This document shows positions 8,888 through 16,138 of a stretch of DNA of 22,742 bases, in pieces (position 1 is the stretch's first letter; each line of letters starts with the position of its first letter). The stretch lies in contig CAJURH010000017.1 in NCBI GenBank assembly GCA_910588775.1, positions 29,812 to 52,553 of the forward strand, read 5' to 3'. The notes below the pieces were generated by a model, which did no database searches, was not told the DNA's origin, and saw nothing but the letters and a program-made list of their open reading frames with translations. A program made the position numbers and the translations under genes. The DNA comes from an uncultured Lachnospiraceae bacterium (lineage in GTDB: Bacteria > Bacillota > Clostridia > Lachnospirales > Lachnospiraceae).

Positions 8888-10078
8888 ATGGAATATCGCG
8901 CTTTTTTGATCAAATATGCTGAGATAGCATTGAAAGGGAAGAACCGTTATTTGTTTGAGAATGCGCTGGTGGATCAGATTCGCCGGGCGCTGAAAAAGGT
9001 GGAAGGGGATTTCCAGGTGCGCAAGGAGCAGGGGCGGATTTACGTGGAGCGCCGTTCCGATTACTGCGATTATGAAGAATGCGTGCAGGCGCTGCAGCGT
9101 GTATTCGGCATTGTGAGAATCTGTCCTGTGGTGATTCTGGAAGACCAGGGATTCGAGCAGTTGGCCGCCGATGCGTGCAGTTATATAGAGAAATTTTATC
9201 CAGATTGCAGTAAGACGTTTAAGGTAAATGCCCGGCGCGCCAGGAAATCTTATCCCTTGCAGTCCATGGAGATTAACGCCCAGTTAGGGGAGGCCGTGCT
9301 GGAAACGTTTCCGAAAACCAGGGTGGACGTGCATCACCCGGAACTGATGCTAAATGTGGAAATCCGGGAGAAAATCTATATATATTCCCAGGAGATTCCG
9401 GGGCTGGGGGGGATGCCCGCAGGCTGCAATGGGAAAGCGATGCTTCTGCTGTCCGGGGGGATTGACAGTCCGGTGGCCGGGTATATGATTTCCAGAAGAG
9501 GGGTTTCCATTGATGCGGTATATTTTCACGCACCGCCCTACACCAGTGACCGGGCCAGGCAAAAGGTGGTGGATCTGGCCGCCCAGGTTTCCAAATACTG
9601 TGGTCCGGTGCGGCTGTATGTGGTGAATTTTACAGATATTCAGTTATATATTTACGATCAGTGTCCCCACGATGAGCTGACTATCCACATGCGCCGTTAT
9701 ATGATGCGCATTGCAGAGCATTTCGCCGTGGAAAATAAATGCCAGGGCCTGGTTACCGGGGAGAGCATCGGGCAGGTGGCCAGCCAGACCATGCAGAGTC
9801 TGACCGCCACCAATCAGGTGTGCACCCTTCCGGTTTATCGGCCGCTTATTGCTTTTGACAAGCAGGACATTGTGGAGATCGCTCAGAAAATAGACACGTA
9901 TGAGACTTCGGTTCTGCCTTATGAAGATTGCTGCACTATTTTCGTGGCAAAACATCCGGTGACGAAACCGACATTAAAATCTATAGAAAAATCAGAGCGG
10001 AAATTAGAAGGACGTATACAAGAACTGGTGGATCAGGCGATAGAGACAACCGAAGTGGTGAAGATTGGTTTTGATTGA
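8888..10078 (+). CDS. thiI: ThiI, tRNA 4-thiouridine synthetase (no rhodanese domain)
   Basis: ThiI adenylates and thiolates U8 of tRNA. The 396-aa product starts at ATG 8888 behind AGGAAGGAGGAAG. The reading frame is open 24 codons further upstream inside the desulfurase gene, but no ribosome site supports that. Domains are an N-terminal ferredoxin-like plus THUMP region (YAEIALKGKNRYLFE ... VQALQRVFGIV) and a PP-loop AdoMet-independent ATP pyrophosphatase domain with SGGIDSP at 189-195. The C-terminal part reads YEDCCTIFVAKHPVTKP. The roughly 90-residue rhodanese domain with the E. coli Cys456 is absent, as in Bacillus. The sulfur is therefore probably passed from the adjacent desulfurase. 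It is last in the run; a terminator follows at 10091. Confidence 0.95.
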   Translation: MEYRAFLIKYAEIALKGKNRYLFENALVDQIRRALKKVEGDFQVRKEQGRIYVERRSDYCDYEECVQALQRVFGIVRICPVVILEDQGFEQLAADACSYIEKFYPDCSKTFKVNARRARKSYPLQSMEINAQLGEAVLETFPKTRVDVHHPELMLNVEIREKIYIYSQEIPGLGGMPAGCNGKAMLLLSGGIDSPVAGYMISRRGVSIDAVYFHAPPYTSDRARQKVVDLAAQVSKYCGPVRLYVVNFTDIQLYIYDQCPHDELTIHMRRYMMRIAEHFAVENKCQGLVTGESIGQVASQTMQSLTATNQVCTLPVYRPLIAFDKQDIVEIAQKIDTYETSVLPYEDCCTIFVAKHPVTKPTLKSIEKSERKLEGRIQELVDQAIETTEVVKIGFD

Positions 10079-10090
10079 TAGAAATGAAGA

Positions 10091-10120
10091 GGTGTTGCAC
10101 AGGCAACACCGCTTTGTTTT
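10091..10120 (+). terminator. Intrinsic terminator after thiI
   Basis: A perfect 8-bp stem GGTGTTGC/GCAACACC with loop ACAG is followed by GCTTTGTTTT, 12 bases after the thiI stop codon. Confidence 0.88.
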
Positions 10121-10129
10121 CATTATCGT

Positions 10130-10154
10130 GAAAGCTTGCCGCCGGATAGGCGGC
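10130..10154 (-). terminator. Possible terminator of the HPr-like gene
   Basis: A perfect GCCGCC/GGCGGC stem (10138-10154, loop GGATA) lies 21 bases after the HPr-like stop codon on the minus strand. It is followed in that direction by AAGCTTTC, a poor U-tract, so the call is tentative. Together with the thiI terminator it separates the two convergent transcripts. Confidence 0.45.
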
Positions 10155-10175
10155 ATAATTCAGGGATGCCAAGTT

Positions 10176-10409
10176 TTAGATAATGTAGTCCTGGATCTTG
10201 CCTATAACGTCATCCAGGCTGCTGCCGTCTGCGTGGATGTTCAGATCTATGGGTTTGGACAAATCCAGACTGAAAATTCCCATAATGGATTTTGCGTCAA
10301 TGACATATCTTCCGGACACTAAGTCGAAATCACAGTCAAATCTACCAATTTCATTTACAAATGCTTTTACTTTATCAATTGAGTTCAGTGAAATCTGTAC
10401 TGTTTTCAT
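10176..10409 (-). CDS. HPr-like protein lacking the phosphorylatable histidine
   Basis: This is a 77-aa stand-alone HPr-fold protein. The C-terminal half fits HPr well: KSIMGIFSLDL around Ser41 matches the Ser46 site of Bacillus HPr (KSIMGVMSLGI), and IDLNIHADG matches the following strand. At the place of the catalytic His15 (GIHARPA in HPr) the sequence reads SIDKVKA, with Asp12 where His should be, so it cannot take phosphate from Enzyme I in the usual way. The start is ATG 10409 behind GGGAGGA; the frame stays open 27 codons upstream but has no ribosome site there. A sigma-A promoter lies upstream and no PTS gene is near. A regulatory, Crh-like role through Ser41 is an inference; the sequence does not show a partner. 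Confidence 0.82.
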   Translation of the reverse strand: MKTVQISLNSIDKVKAFVNEIGRFDCDFDLVSGRYVIDAKSIMGIFSLDLSKPIDLNIHADGSSLDDVIGKIQDYII

Positions 10410-10461
10410 TTTTAAAATCCTCCCGTAAAATGATAGGGTTATTGGTTGCCTGCTTACCCAT

Positions 10462-10490
10462 ATCTTACAGTTTGGTATTTTAAAAGTCAA
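10462..10490 (-). promoter_or_regulatory. Sigma-A-type promoter for the HPr-like gene
   Basis: Read on the minus strand, TTGACT (10490-10485) and TAAGAT (10467-10462) are separated by 17 bases. They lie about 50 bases upstream of the HPr-like start codon, in the divergent spacer shared with mtaB. I found no equally good match facing mtaB. Confidence 0.72.
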
Positions 10491-10556
10491 GAATAAATAG
10501 TATAAAGTTTCTTAAGAATTATTGGTCAAAATGTAGAAAAAATGAGGTGCGCCTTT

Positions 10557-11894
10557 ATGAGTAAGAAAATAGCTCTCCACAATCTGGGATGCAAAGTGAA
10601 CGCTTACGAGACCGAAAGTATGCGGCAGACGCTAGAGCGGGCGGGATATGAAATCGTCCCCTTCGCCCCGGGAGCGGATGCGTATATCATCAATACATGC
10701 ACAGTGACGGATGTGGCGGATAAGAAATCCCGTCAGATGCTTCACAAGGCGAAGAAAATGAATCCCCAGGCCATTGTGGTGGCCGTGGGGTGTTATGTGC
10801 AGACCGGGGGTCAGAAGCTGGCGGAAGATGACATGGTGGATTTGCTGGTGGGCAACAGCGAGAAAGCTCAGATTGCGGACATTCTGAAGCGGCGCTGGCA
10901 GGAATCCCGGAAGCGGGAATATGTGCAGGACATGAAAAATATTCGTGCGTACGCCGAAATGGAATGCGCCGGAGGCATGGCGCTGGAACATGTCCGGGCA
11001 AATATCAAGGTCCAGGACGGATGCAATCAGTTCTGTTCTTACTGCGTCATTCCTTATGCCAGGGGAAGGGTGCGCAGCCGCCGCCCGGATGATGTTTTAA
11101 AAGAGGTGGCAAATCTGGCGGCGCAGGGATATCAGGAAATAGTGCTGACAGGCATTCACTTAAGTTCCTACGGAGTGGATTTTCAAGATGAGAGAATTGG
11201 GCTTCTGGATCTGATCCGGCTGATTCATCAGGAGCCAGGCATTGCCAGAATCCGTCTGGGTTCTCTGGAGCCAGGGATTGTAACCCGGGAATTTGCCGCA
11301 GGGCTTTCGTCTCTTCCGAAAGTGTGCCCTCATTTTCATTTATCGCTGCAAAGCGGCAGCGACAGTGTGTTAAAGCGGATGAACCGAAAATATACCGCGC
11401 AGGATTACCGTATGCGGACGGAAATTTTGAGAGAATATTTTGAGGACCCGGCGCTGACCACAGACGTGATGGTGGGATTTCCTGGGGAAAGCGAAGAAGA
11501 ATTTCAGGAATCTTATGAATTTGTAAGAGAAGTCGGATTTTACGAAACGCATATCTTCCAGTATTCCAGGAGAGCGGGCACTGGCGCGGCCGCCATGGAC
11601 GGGCAGATATCCAGACAGGTAAAACAATGTCGCAGCCGACAGTTGCTGGATCTGCATGAGCGCCAGTCCAGGAAATATGAAGACAGACGCCTCCATAGGC
11701 AGGCGGAACTGCTGATTGAAGAGATGACCGAGACAGAGTCCGGGGAAATCTATCTGCTGGGACATACCAGAGAATATGTGAAAGCGGCGCTTGTTGGAAG
11801 AAATTCGGGCGATTGGGTGAATCGTCGGGTGCAGGTGGAGCTGTTGGAGCCGTTTGGTCCCCATGTATTGCTTTGCCGGGAGTGGGAAGAATAG
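10557..11894 (+). CDS. mtaB: MtaB, tRNA t6A37 methylthiotransferase
   Basis: MtaB is the radical-SAM enzyme that converts t6A37 to ms2t6A37 in tRNAs reading ANN codons. The 445-aa product has the UPF0004 domain with three conserved cysteines (Cys12 in LGCKVN, Cys48 in NTCTV, Cys79 in VGCYVQ) for the auxiliary cluster. The radical-SAM CxxxCxxC is at Cys156/160/163 (CNQFCSYC), and a C-terminal TRAM-like region ends the protein. KVQDGCNQFCSYCVIPYARG and SLQSGSDSVLKRMNRKY favour the MtaB branch over MiaB or RimO. The start is ATG 10557 behind AGGTG; a methionine five codons earlier overlaps that ribosome site and is rejected. It lies upstream of the ireB promoter with a 101-base gap. Confidence 0.95.
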   Translation: MSKKIALHNLGCKVNAYETESMRQTLERAGYEIVPFAPGADAYIINTCTVTDVADKKSRQMLHKAKKMNPQAIVVAVGCYVQTGGQKLAEDDMVDLLVGNSEKAQIADILKRRWQESRKREYVQDMKNIRAYAEMECAGGMALEHVRANIKVQDGCNQFCSYCVIPYARGRVRSRRPDDVLKEVANLAAQGYQEIVLTGIHLSSYGVDFQDERIGLLDLIRLIHQEPGIARIRLGSLEPGIVTREFAAGLSSLPKVCPHFHLSLQSGSDSVLKRMNRKYTAQDYRMRTEILREYFEDPALTTDVMVGFPGESEEEFQESYEFVREVGFYETHIFQYSRRAGTGAAAMDGQISRQVKQCRSRQLLDLHERQSRKYEDRRLHRQAELLIEEMTETESGEIYLLGHTREYVKAALVGRNSGDWVNRRVQVELLEPFGPHVLLCREWEE

Positions 11895-11926
11895 AAAATG
11901 GTAAGAAACATTTAAGAAATTTTTCA

Positions 11927-11955
11927 TTGTAATTTTGAGCCAGATATATTAAAAT
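11927..11955 (+). promoter_or_regulatory. Sigma-A-type promoter for the ireB-ruvX operon
   Basis: TTGTAA (11927-11932) and TAAAAT (11950-11955) are separated by 17 bases and lie about 40 bases before the ireB start. They sit in the 101-base spacer after mtaB, in which no terminator is visible. Confidence 0.72.
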
Positions 11956-11995
11956 AGACAATAAGTGGAAAATATTTGTGAGGACGTGAAAAATT

Positions 11996-12265
11996 ATGGG
12001 AGAAAGTATTGACAATACACAATATTTTAAAACAAAGCCGGAGATAGAAGTACAGGTGAAAGAAGTCCTGGACTTGGTTTACAATGCCATGGATGAGAAA
12101 GGCTACAATCCGGTGAATCAGATTGTAGGATACATCATGTCTGGAGATCCCACTTATATTACCAGCCACAAAGGGGCCAGAAGCATGATCATGAAAGTGG
12201 AGCGGGATGAACTTGTGGAAGAATTGTTGACGGAATACATCCGGAATAAGTCTTGGGAACGTTGA
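11996..12265 (+). CDS. ireB: IreB-family (UPF0297) regulatory phosphoprotein
   Basis: This 89-aa small cytosolic protein belongs to the UPF0297/YrzL family. Its Enterococcus member IreB is a substrate of the PASTA-domain Ser/Thr kinase IreK and affects cephalosporin resistance. The family core is plain: VLDLVYNAMDEKGYNPVNQI, VGYIMSGDPTYITSHKGAR and the end EELLTEYIRN. The N-terminal Thr8 and Thr13 are candidate phosphosites by analogy with IreB; this is inference. Neither kinase nor phosphatase is in the window. It is the first gene after a good promoter and lies three bases before ruvX, the standard Firmicutes arrangement. Confidence 0.93.
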   Translation: MGESIDNTQYFKTKPEIEVQVKEVLDLVYNAMDEKGYNPVNQIVGYIMSGDPTYITSHKGARSMIMKVERDELVEELLTEYIRNKSWER

Positions 12266-12268
12266 CGC

Positions 12269-12691
12269 ATGAGGATTATGGGATTGGATTACGGGTCGAA
12301 GACCGTAGGAGTAGCTGTCAGCGATGCCCTGGGCTTAACGGCGCAGGGCGTGGAGATTATACGAAGAAAATCAGAGAAAAGGATGCGGCAGACTTTGGCG
12401 CGGATCGATGCACTGATTGAGGAATATCAGGTGGAATCCATTGTGTTGGGATTTCCGAAGAATATGAATAATACTGTTGGGGACAGGGCTGAGAAATCGC
12501 TGGAGTTTCAGAAAATTTTGAAAAAGCGGACAGGCCTGCCTGTTGTTATGTGGGATGAAAGGCTTACCACCGTGGAAGCTTACCAGATAATGGAAGAGAC
12601 TAAAGTGCCCAGAGAAGACAGGAAAAAGTACGTGGATGAACTGGCTGCAATGATTATCTTGCAGGGGTATTTGGACTATAACAGAGAGTGA
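12269..12691 (+). CDS. ruvX: RuvX/YqgF, RNase H-fold Holliday-junction-type nuclease
   Basis: This 140-aa protein is of the YqgF/RuvX family, an RNase H-like nuclease linked to 16S rRNA 5'-end processing and Holliday junction resolution. Motifs in order are MGLDYGSKTVGVAVSD (first catalytic Asp), ESIVLGFPKNMNNTVGDRAE, WDERLTTVEA with the conserved Glu, and VDELAAMIILQGYLD with the last Asp. The start used is ATG 12269, three bases after ireB; a second ATG three codons later has GAGG close upstream and cannot be excluded. Its end overlaps the next gene by four bases if that gene starts at GTG. Confidence 0.96.
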   Translation: MRIMGLDYGSKTVGVAVSDALGLTAQGVEIIRRKSEKRMRQTLARIDALIEEYQVESIVLGFPKNMNNTVGDRAEKSLEFQKILKKRTGLPVVMWDERLTTVEAYQIMEETKVPREDRKKYVDELAAMIILQGYLDYNRE

Positions 12692-12963
12692 AACAAAAAG
12701 AGTATATGGAAAAAATTAGATTGGAAGCGGACGACGGCCAGGTTCTGGAATTTTATGTGGAAGAACAAGTCAGGATTGGCGGCTGTGATTATTTGCTAGT
12801 TTCCGATTCCCAGGAAGAGGAATCCCAGGCTTATATTCTGAAAGACACTTCTATAGAAGAAAGTGGAATGGCCCATTATGAATTTGTGGAAGACGATGAA
12901 GAGTTAGAAGCGGTGTCGAAGATTTTCGAACAGACGCTGGAAGATGCAGATTTGGAGTTTTGA
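12688..12963 (+). CDS. DUF1292 (UPF0473/YrzB) family protein
   Basis: This is a small, very acidic 91-aa protein of the DUF1292 family, function unknown, almost always found after ruvX in Firmicutes. The pattern LEADDGQVLEFYVEEQVRIGG, YLLVSD, EEESQAYILKD and YEFVEDDEELEAV is typical. The start used is GTG 12688, overlapping the ruvX stop as GTGA. ATG 12706 (six codons later) gives the more usual MEKI N terminus and is nearly as likely, since neither has a strong ribosome site. Confidence 0.9.
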   Translation: MKQKEYMEKIRLEADDGQVLEFYVEEQVRIGGCDYLLVSDSQEEESQAYILKDTSIEESGMAHYEFVEDDEELEAVSKIFEQTLEDADLEF

Positions 12964-12996
12964 TGTAAGAGCATATTATTCTATACGAGGTCGGCC

Positions 12997-13449
12997 ATGG
13001 ACAGAGAAGGTTTTACGCAGTTGCTCAGGGCAAAAGGACTGAAAGTGACGAACCAGCGGATTGGAGTGTTGGAGGCGTTGTCCAGCAGCGATGACAGTCA
13101 CTTGACTGCGGAAGAAATATATGAAGTGGTGCGGGTGGAATATCCAGAGATTGGCTTAGCTACGGTTTACCGCACCATACAGCTTTTGTTGGAATTGCAA
13201 TTAATAGATCGGGTTAACCTGGATGATGGCTGTGCGCGATACGGAATGGGCGCAAAAGATGCGAAGACGAAGCACCACCATCATCATTTAATATGCCTTT
13301 CGTGTGGCAAAATTTTTTCTTTTGACGGAGATTTAATGGAGACGCTGGAGGAATATATTCAGACTACCAGGGGATTTCAGGTAGTCGATCACAAAGTGAA
13401 ATTTTATGGCTATTGTAAGGAATGCCAGATAAAAATGAGTATGGAATAA
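12997..13449 (+). CDS. Fur-family metal or peroxide-responsive repressor
   Basis: This 150-aa protein has the Fur fold. The winged-helix DNA-binding domain includes GLKVTNQRIGVLEAL, HLTAEEIYEVV and IGLATVYRTIQLL. The metal-binding dimerisation domain has a His-rich stretch (His93-97) next to Cys100/Cys103 (CLSC) and the second pair Cys140/Cys143 (CKEC), which together form the structural zinc site. Sequence alone does not separate Fur, Zur and PerR; the five adjacent histidines are just before the first CxxC. It sits in the middle of the yrz/yrr-like cluster, 33 bases after the DUF1292 gene and 30 before rnj, an uncommon place for a Fur gene. No clear Fur box was seen next to it. Confidence 0.93.
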   Translation: MDREGFTQLLRAKGLKVTNQRIGVLEALSSSDDSHLTAEEIYEVVRVEYPEIGLATVYRTIQLLLELQLIDRVNLDDGCARYGMGAKDAKTKHHHHHLICLSCGKIFSFDGDLMETLEEYIQTTRGFQVVDHKVKFYGYCKECQIKMSME

Positions 13450-13479
13450 TGTGCCGCATGAATAATGGAGGTGCGGTTT

Positions 13480-15345
13480 TTGAATAACGAGACAATAAGT
13501 AACGGTGCAAACGGCGATATACGCAATGGGACAAGAAATTCAGGTGGAAACAGGACGTATTCCAGAAGGAATACGCAGAATGGAGGAAAAGGCGGCGCAA
13601 GGAATGGAACGAAGAGAAACAATTCTGGAAAACAGCTTCCGGCGAAAGCGTCGGTAAAGCCTGTGAAGTCCACGCCGCGCAGGAACAAAAAAGGCGGGTC
13701 TAAGCTGAAAGTCATCCCTTTGGGCGGGCTGGAGCAGATCGGCATGAATATTACGGTGTTTGAATACGAGGACAGTATTGTGGTTGTGGACTGCGGTCTG
13801 TCTTTTCCGGAAGATGATATGCTGGGGATTGATTTGGTCATCCCAGATATTACGTACCTGAAGGATAACTACAGCAAGGTAAAAGGATTTGTGATTACCC
13901 ACGGGCATGAGGACCATATTGGCGCCCTGCCCTATGTGCTGAAACAGCTGAATGTTCCTGTCTATGGCACGAAGTTGACAATCGGACTGATTGAAAATAA
14001 ATTAAAAGAGCATAATCTTCTAAGGACCACCAAGCGCAAAGTGGTGAAATACGGCCAGGTCATTAATTTGGGCGATTTTGCCGTAGAATTTATCAAAACC
14101 AATCACAGCATTCAGGACGCGGCTGCGCTGGCTATCTATTCTCCGGCTGGAATTGTGATGCACACAGGGGATTTCAAGGTGGATTACACACCAGTGTTTG
14201 GGGACGCCATTGATTTGCAGAGATTTGCGGAAATCGGGAAAAAAGGCGTTTTGGCGTTGTTGTGCGAGAGCACCAATGCGGAGCGACCGGGATTTACCAT
14301 GTCTGAGCGCACGGTGGGCCGTGTATTTGACAATATTTTTAACGAGCACAGAAGCACGCGGATTATCATCGCCACCTTTGCGTCCAATGTGGACCGGGTG
14401 CAGCAGATTATCAATTCTGCGTATAAATATGGACGGAAAGTAGTGGTGGAGGGGCGCAGCATGGTCAATGTGATCGGCACGGCCTCCGAACTGGGGTATC
14501 TGAAAATACCGGAGAACACGCTGATTGAGGTAGACCAACTGAAGAATTACCCAGATGATAAAGTGGTTCTCATTACCACTGGAAGCCAGGGTGAATCCAT
14601 GGCTGCGCTGTCCCGGATGGCTTCTAATATACACAAGAAGATTACAATTAAACCGGGGGATACGATTATTTTCAGTTCCAATCCCATACCCGGAAATGAA
14701 AAAGCTGTGTCCAAGGTTATCAATGAGTTGTCACAGAAAGGGGCGGACGTAATATTTCAGGACGCTCACGTATCTGGACATGCATGCCAAGAGGAGATTA
14801 AACTGATCTATTCTCTGGTGCATCCTAAATACGCCATACCGGTGCACGGCGAATACAGGCATCTGAAGGCGCAGGCGCGTTTGGCGGAGAGTCTGGGAAT
14901 TCCCAAGGAGAATGTGTTTATTCTGCAATCTGGAAATGTGCTTGAGATGGATGAAAACGGCGCGGAACATACGGGGAATGTGCCTGTGGGGGCTATCCTT
15001 GTGGATGGTCTCGGCGTAGGCGATGTGGGAAATATCGTTCTGCGTGACCGTCAGCATCTGGCGGAAGATGGAATCATGATTGTGGTCATGGCGCTGGAAC
15101 GACGCACCAACGTGGTTCTGTCCGGGCCGGATATTGTGTCCAGAGGTTTTGTCTACGTGCGGGAATCGGAAGACCTGATGGGTCAGGCGAAACGGGTAGT
15201 GGAAGAGGCGTTGGACGAATGTCTTGCAAAACGAGTGGGTGACTGGGGAAAGATTAAGACGGTGGTGAAGGATTCCCTGGGCGACTTCTTGTGGAAGCGT
15301 ACGAAGAGAAGACCCATGATTTTACCGATTATAATGGAAGCTTGA
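13480..15345 (+). CDS. rnj: Ribonuclease J with a long basic N-terminal extension
   Basis: RNase J is a metallo-beta-lactamase/beta-CASP nuclease with endo- and 5'-3' exonuclease activity in mRNA decay and rRNA maturation. The product is about 621 aa; the core begins at KLKVIPLGGLEQIGMN (residue ~73). It has the metal motif HGHEDH at 141-146, HTGDFKVDYTP, the beta-CASP pieces STNAERPGFTMSE and ITTGSQGE, and the RNase J C terminus ending KTKRRP-type (here KRTKRRPMILPIIMEA). The first ~70 residues are Asn/Gly/Lys/Arg-rich and low-complexity, probably disordered and able to bind RNA. The start is taken as TTG 13480 because GGAGG sits eight bases upstream; the ATG at 13465 overlaps that ribosome site. 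Confidence 0.96.
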   Translation: MNNETISNGANGDIRNGTRNSGGNRTYSRRNTQNGGKGGARNGTKRNNSGKQLPAKASVKPVKSTPRRNKKGGSKLKVIPLGGLEQIGMNITVFEYEDSIVVVDCGLSFPEDDMLGIDLVIPDITYLKDNYSKVKGFVITHGHEDHIGALPYVLKQLNVPVYGTKLTIGLIENKLKEHNLLRTTKRKVVKYGQVINLGDFAVEFIKTNHSIQDAAALAIYSPAGIVMHTGDFKVDYTPVFGDAIDLQRFAEIGKKGVLALLCESTNAERPGFTMSERTVGRVFDNIFNEHRSTRIIIATFASNVDRVQQIINSAYKYGRKVVVEGRSMVNVIGTASELGYLKIPENTLIEVDQLKNYPDDKVVLITTGSQGESMAALSRMASNIHKKITIKPGDTIIFSSNPIPGNEKAVSKVINELSQKGADVIFQDAHVSGHACQEEIKLIYSLVHPKYAIPVHGEYRHLKAQARLAESLGIPKENVFILQSGNVLEMDENGAEHTGNVPVGAILVDGLGVGDVGNIVLRDRQHLAEDGIMIVVMALERRTNVVLSGPDIVSRGFVYVRESEDLMGQAKRVVEEALDECLAKRVGDWGKIKTVVKDSLGDFLWKRTKRRPMILPIIMEA

Positions 15346-15362
15346 TGCAAAAGGGGTTGCCT

Positions 15363-15710
15363 ATGGAAGATATTACAAAATATATAGAACTTTTGGTTCA
15401 GGCTATTAAAGAGAGCAGCGAATATCGCCAGTATAAAGAGGCGGAGGCCGTACTGGATCAAAATCCGCAGCTTAAGAGCCGGGTAGATGAGTTTAACCGG
15501 GAGAATTTCCGGATTCATACGCAGAACGACCCCCAGCAGTTATTCCAGGGAATCAACGCGTTGGACAAGGAGTCTCAGGCGTTGCGGAACATTCCCCAGG
15601 TGAATGCTTATATTCAGGCGGAATTGGACTTGTGCAAGCTTCTTCAATATGTGAGTCTGGAAATCAATGGAGAGATTGATATTCATGTACCTGGCAGTTC
15701 ATTGTTATAG
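15363..15710 (+). CDS. YlbF/YmcA family (DUF964) protein
   Basis: This 115-aa, mostly helical protein belongs to the YlbF/YmcA family. In B. subtilis these proteins form the Y-complex that directs RNase Y in mRNA processing, competence and sporulation. The pattern VQAIKESSEYRQYKEAEA, LDQNPQLKSRVDEFNREN and YIQAELDLCKLLQ fits. The start ATG 15363 has GGGG seven bases upstream; the open frame runs further back into rnj without a ribosome site. It lies 17 bases after the rnj stop codon, so two RNA-decay functions are probably cotranscribed. Confidence 0.88.
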   Translation: MEDITKYIELLVQAIKESSEYRQYKEAEAVLDQNPQLKSRVDEFNRENFRIHTQNDPQQLFQGINALDKESQALRNIPQVNAYIQAELDLCKLLQYVSLEINGEIDIHVPGSSLL

Positions 15711-15730
15711 AATACGGTGAGGAGAACGGC

Positions 15731-16138
15731 ATGTCAAATATCAGTACAAATCAGGATCATGGGGTGGCAGTGGCCAGTGGCTTTTTCCGTATTGTACTTT
15801 ATATAGGAGTTCTTGTCTTGGTAATCTGGCTGGGAAAATCGGCGTATAGTTTCGGGTATGATATTTTTAACCAGCAGGCCGTCAGCCCAGGGGATGGACA
15901 GGAAATCACAGTGGTCATTAAGGAAGGGGCTTCGGTCTATAGTATCGGCAAGACTTTGAAAAAAAAGGGATTGATTGAGAACGCGAAAGTGTTTTACGTT
16001 CAGGAAAAGCTCTCGATTTATAAGGGAAAATTAAAGCCAGGCACTTATATTCTAAGCACAGCCTTCACGCCAGACCAGATTATGGCCGTTTTAGCCGGGG
16101 AACAAGAGGATGAGAGCGTGGAGGAAGAGCCTTGGTAA
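15731..16138 (+). CDS. Short MltG-like membrane protein: TM plus LysM-like domain only
   Basis: This 135-aa protein has one N-terminal transmembrane segment (about residues 19-40, FRIVLYIGVLVLVIWLG). An extracellular domain follows, reading EITVVIKEGASVYSIGKTLKKKGLI ... GKLKPGTYILS ... TPDQIMAVLAG, the N-terminal LysM-like part of MltG/YceG endolytic transglycosylases. Full MltG is about 350 aa with a catalytic Glu in a C-terminal domain; that domain is absent and the frame ends cleanly at TAA 16136-16138. The position just before trmR equals that of mltG (yrrL) in B. subtilis. It may be a shortened, non-catalytic descendant. The ATG is preceded by GTGAGGAG, and the 3' end overlaps trmR by seven bases. 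Confidence 0.85.
   Translation: MSNISTNQDHGVAVASGFFRIVLYIGVLVLVIWLGKSAYSFGYDIFNQQAVSPGDGQEITVVIKEGASVYSIGKTLKKKGLIENAKVFYVQEKLSIYKGKLKPGTYILSTAFTPDQIMAVLAGEQEDESVEEEPW

Noticed and set aside
11047..12015. 322-codon minus-strand frame opposite mtaB and the ireB promoter
   Set aside because: Pro/Ser-rich shadow translation; mtaB on the + strand has all expected catalytic cysteines.
12952..12979. TTGGAG-16-TATTAT as a private promoter for the Fur-family gene
   Set aside because: The -35 matches consensus at only three positions and lies within the preceding coding sequence; too weak to call.
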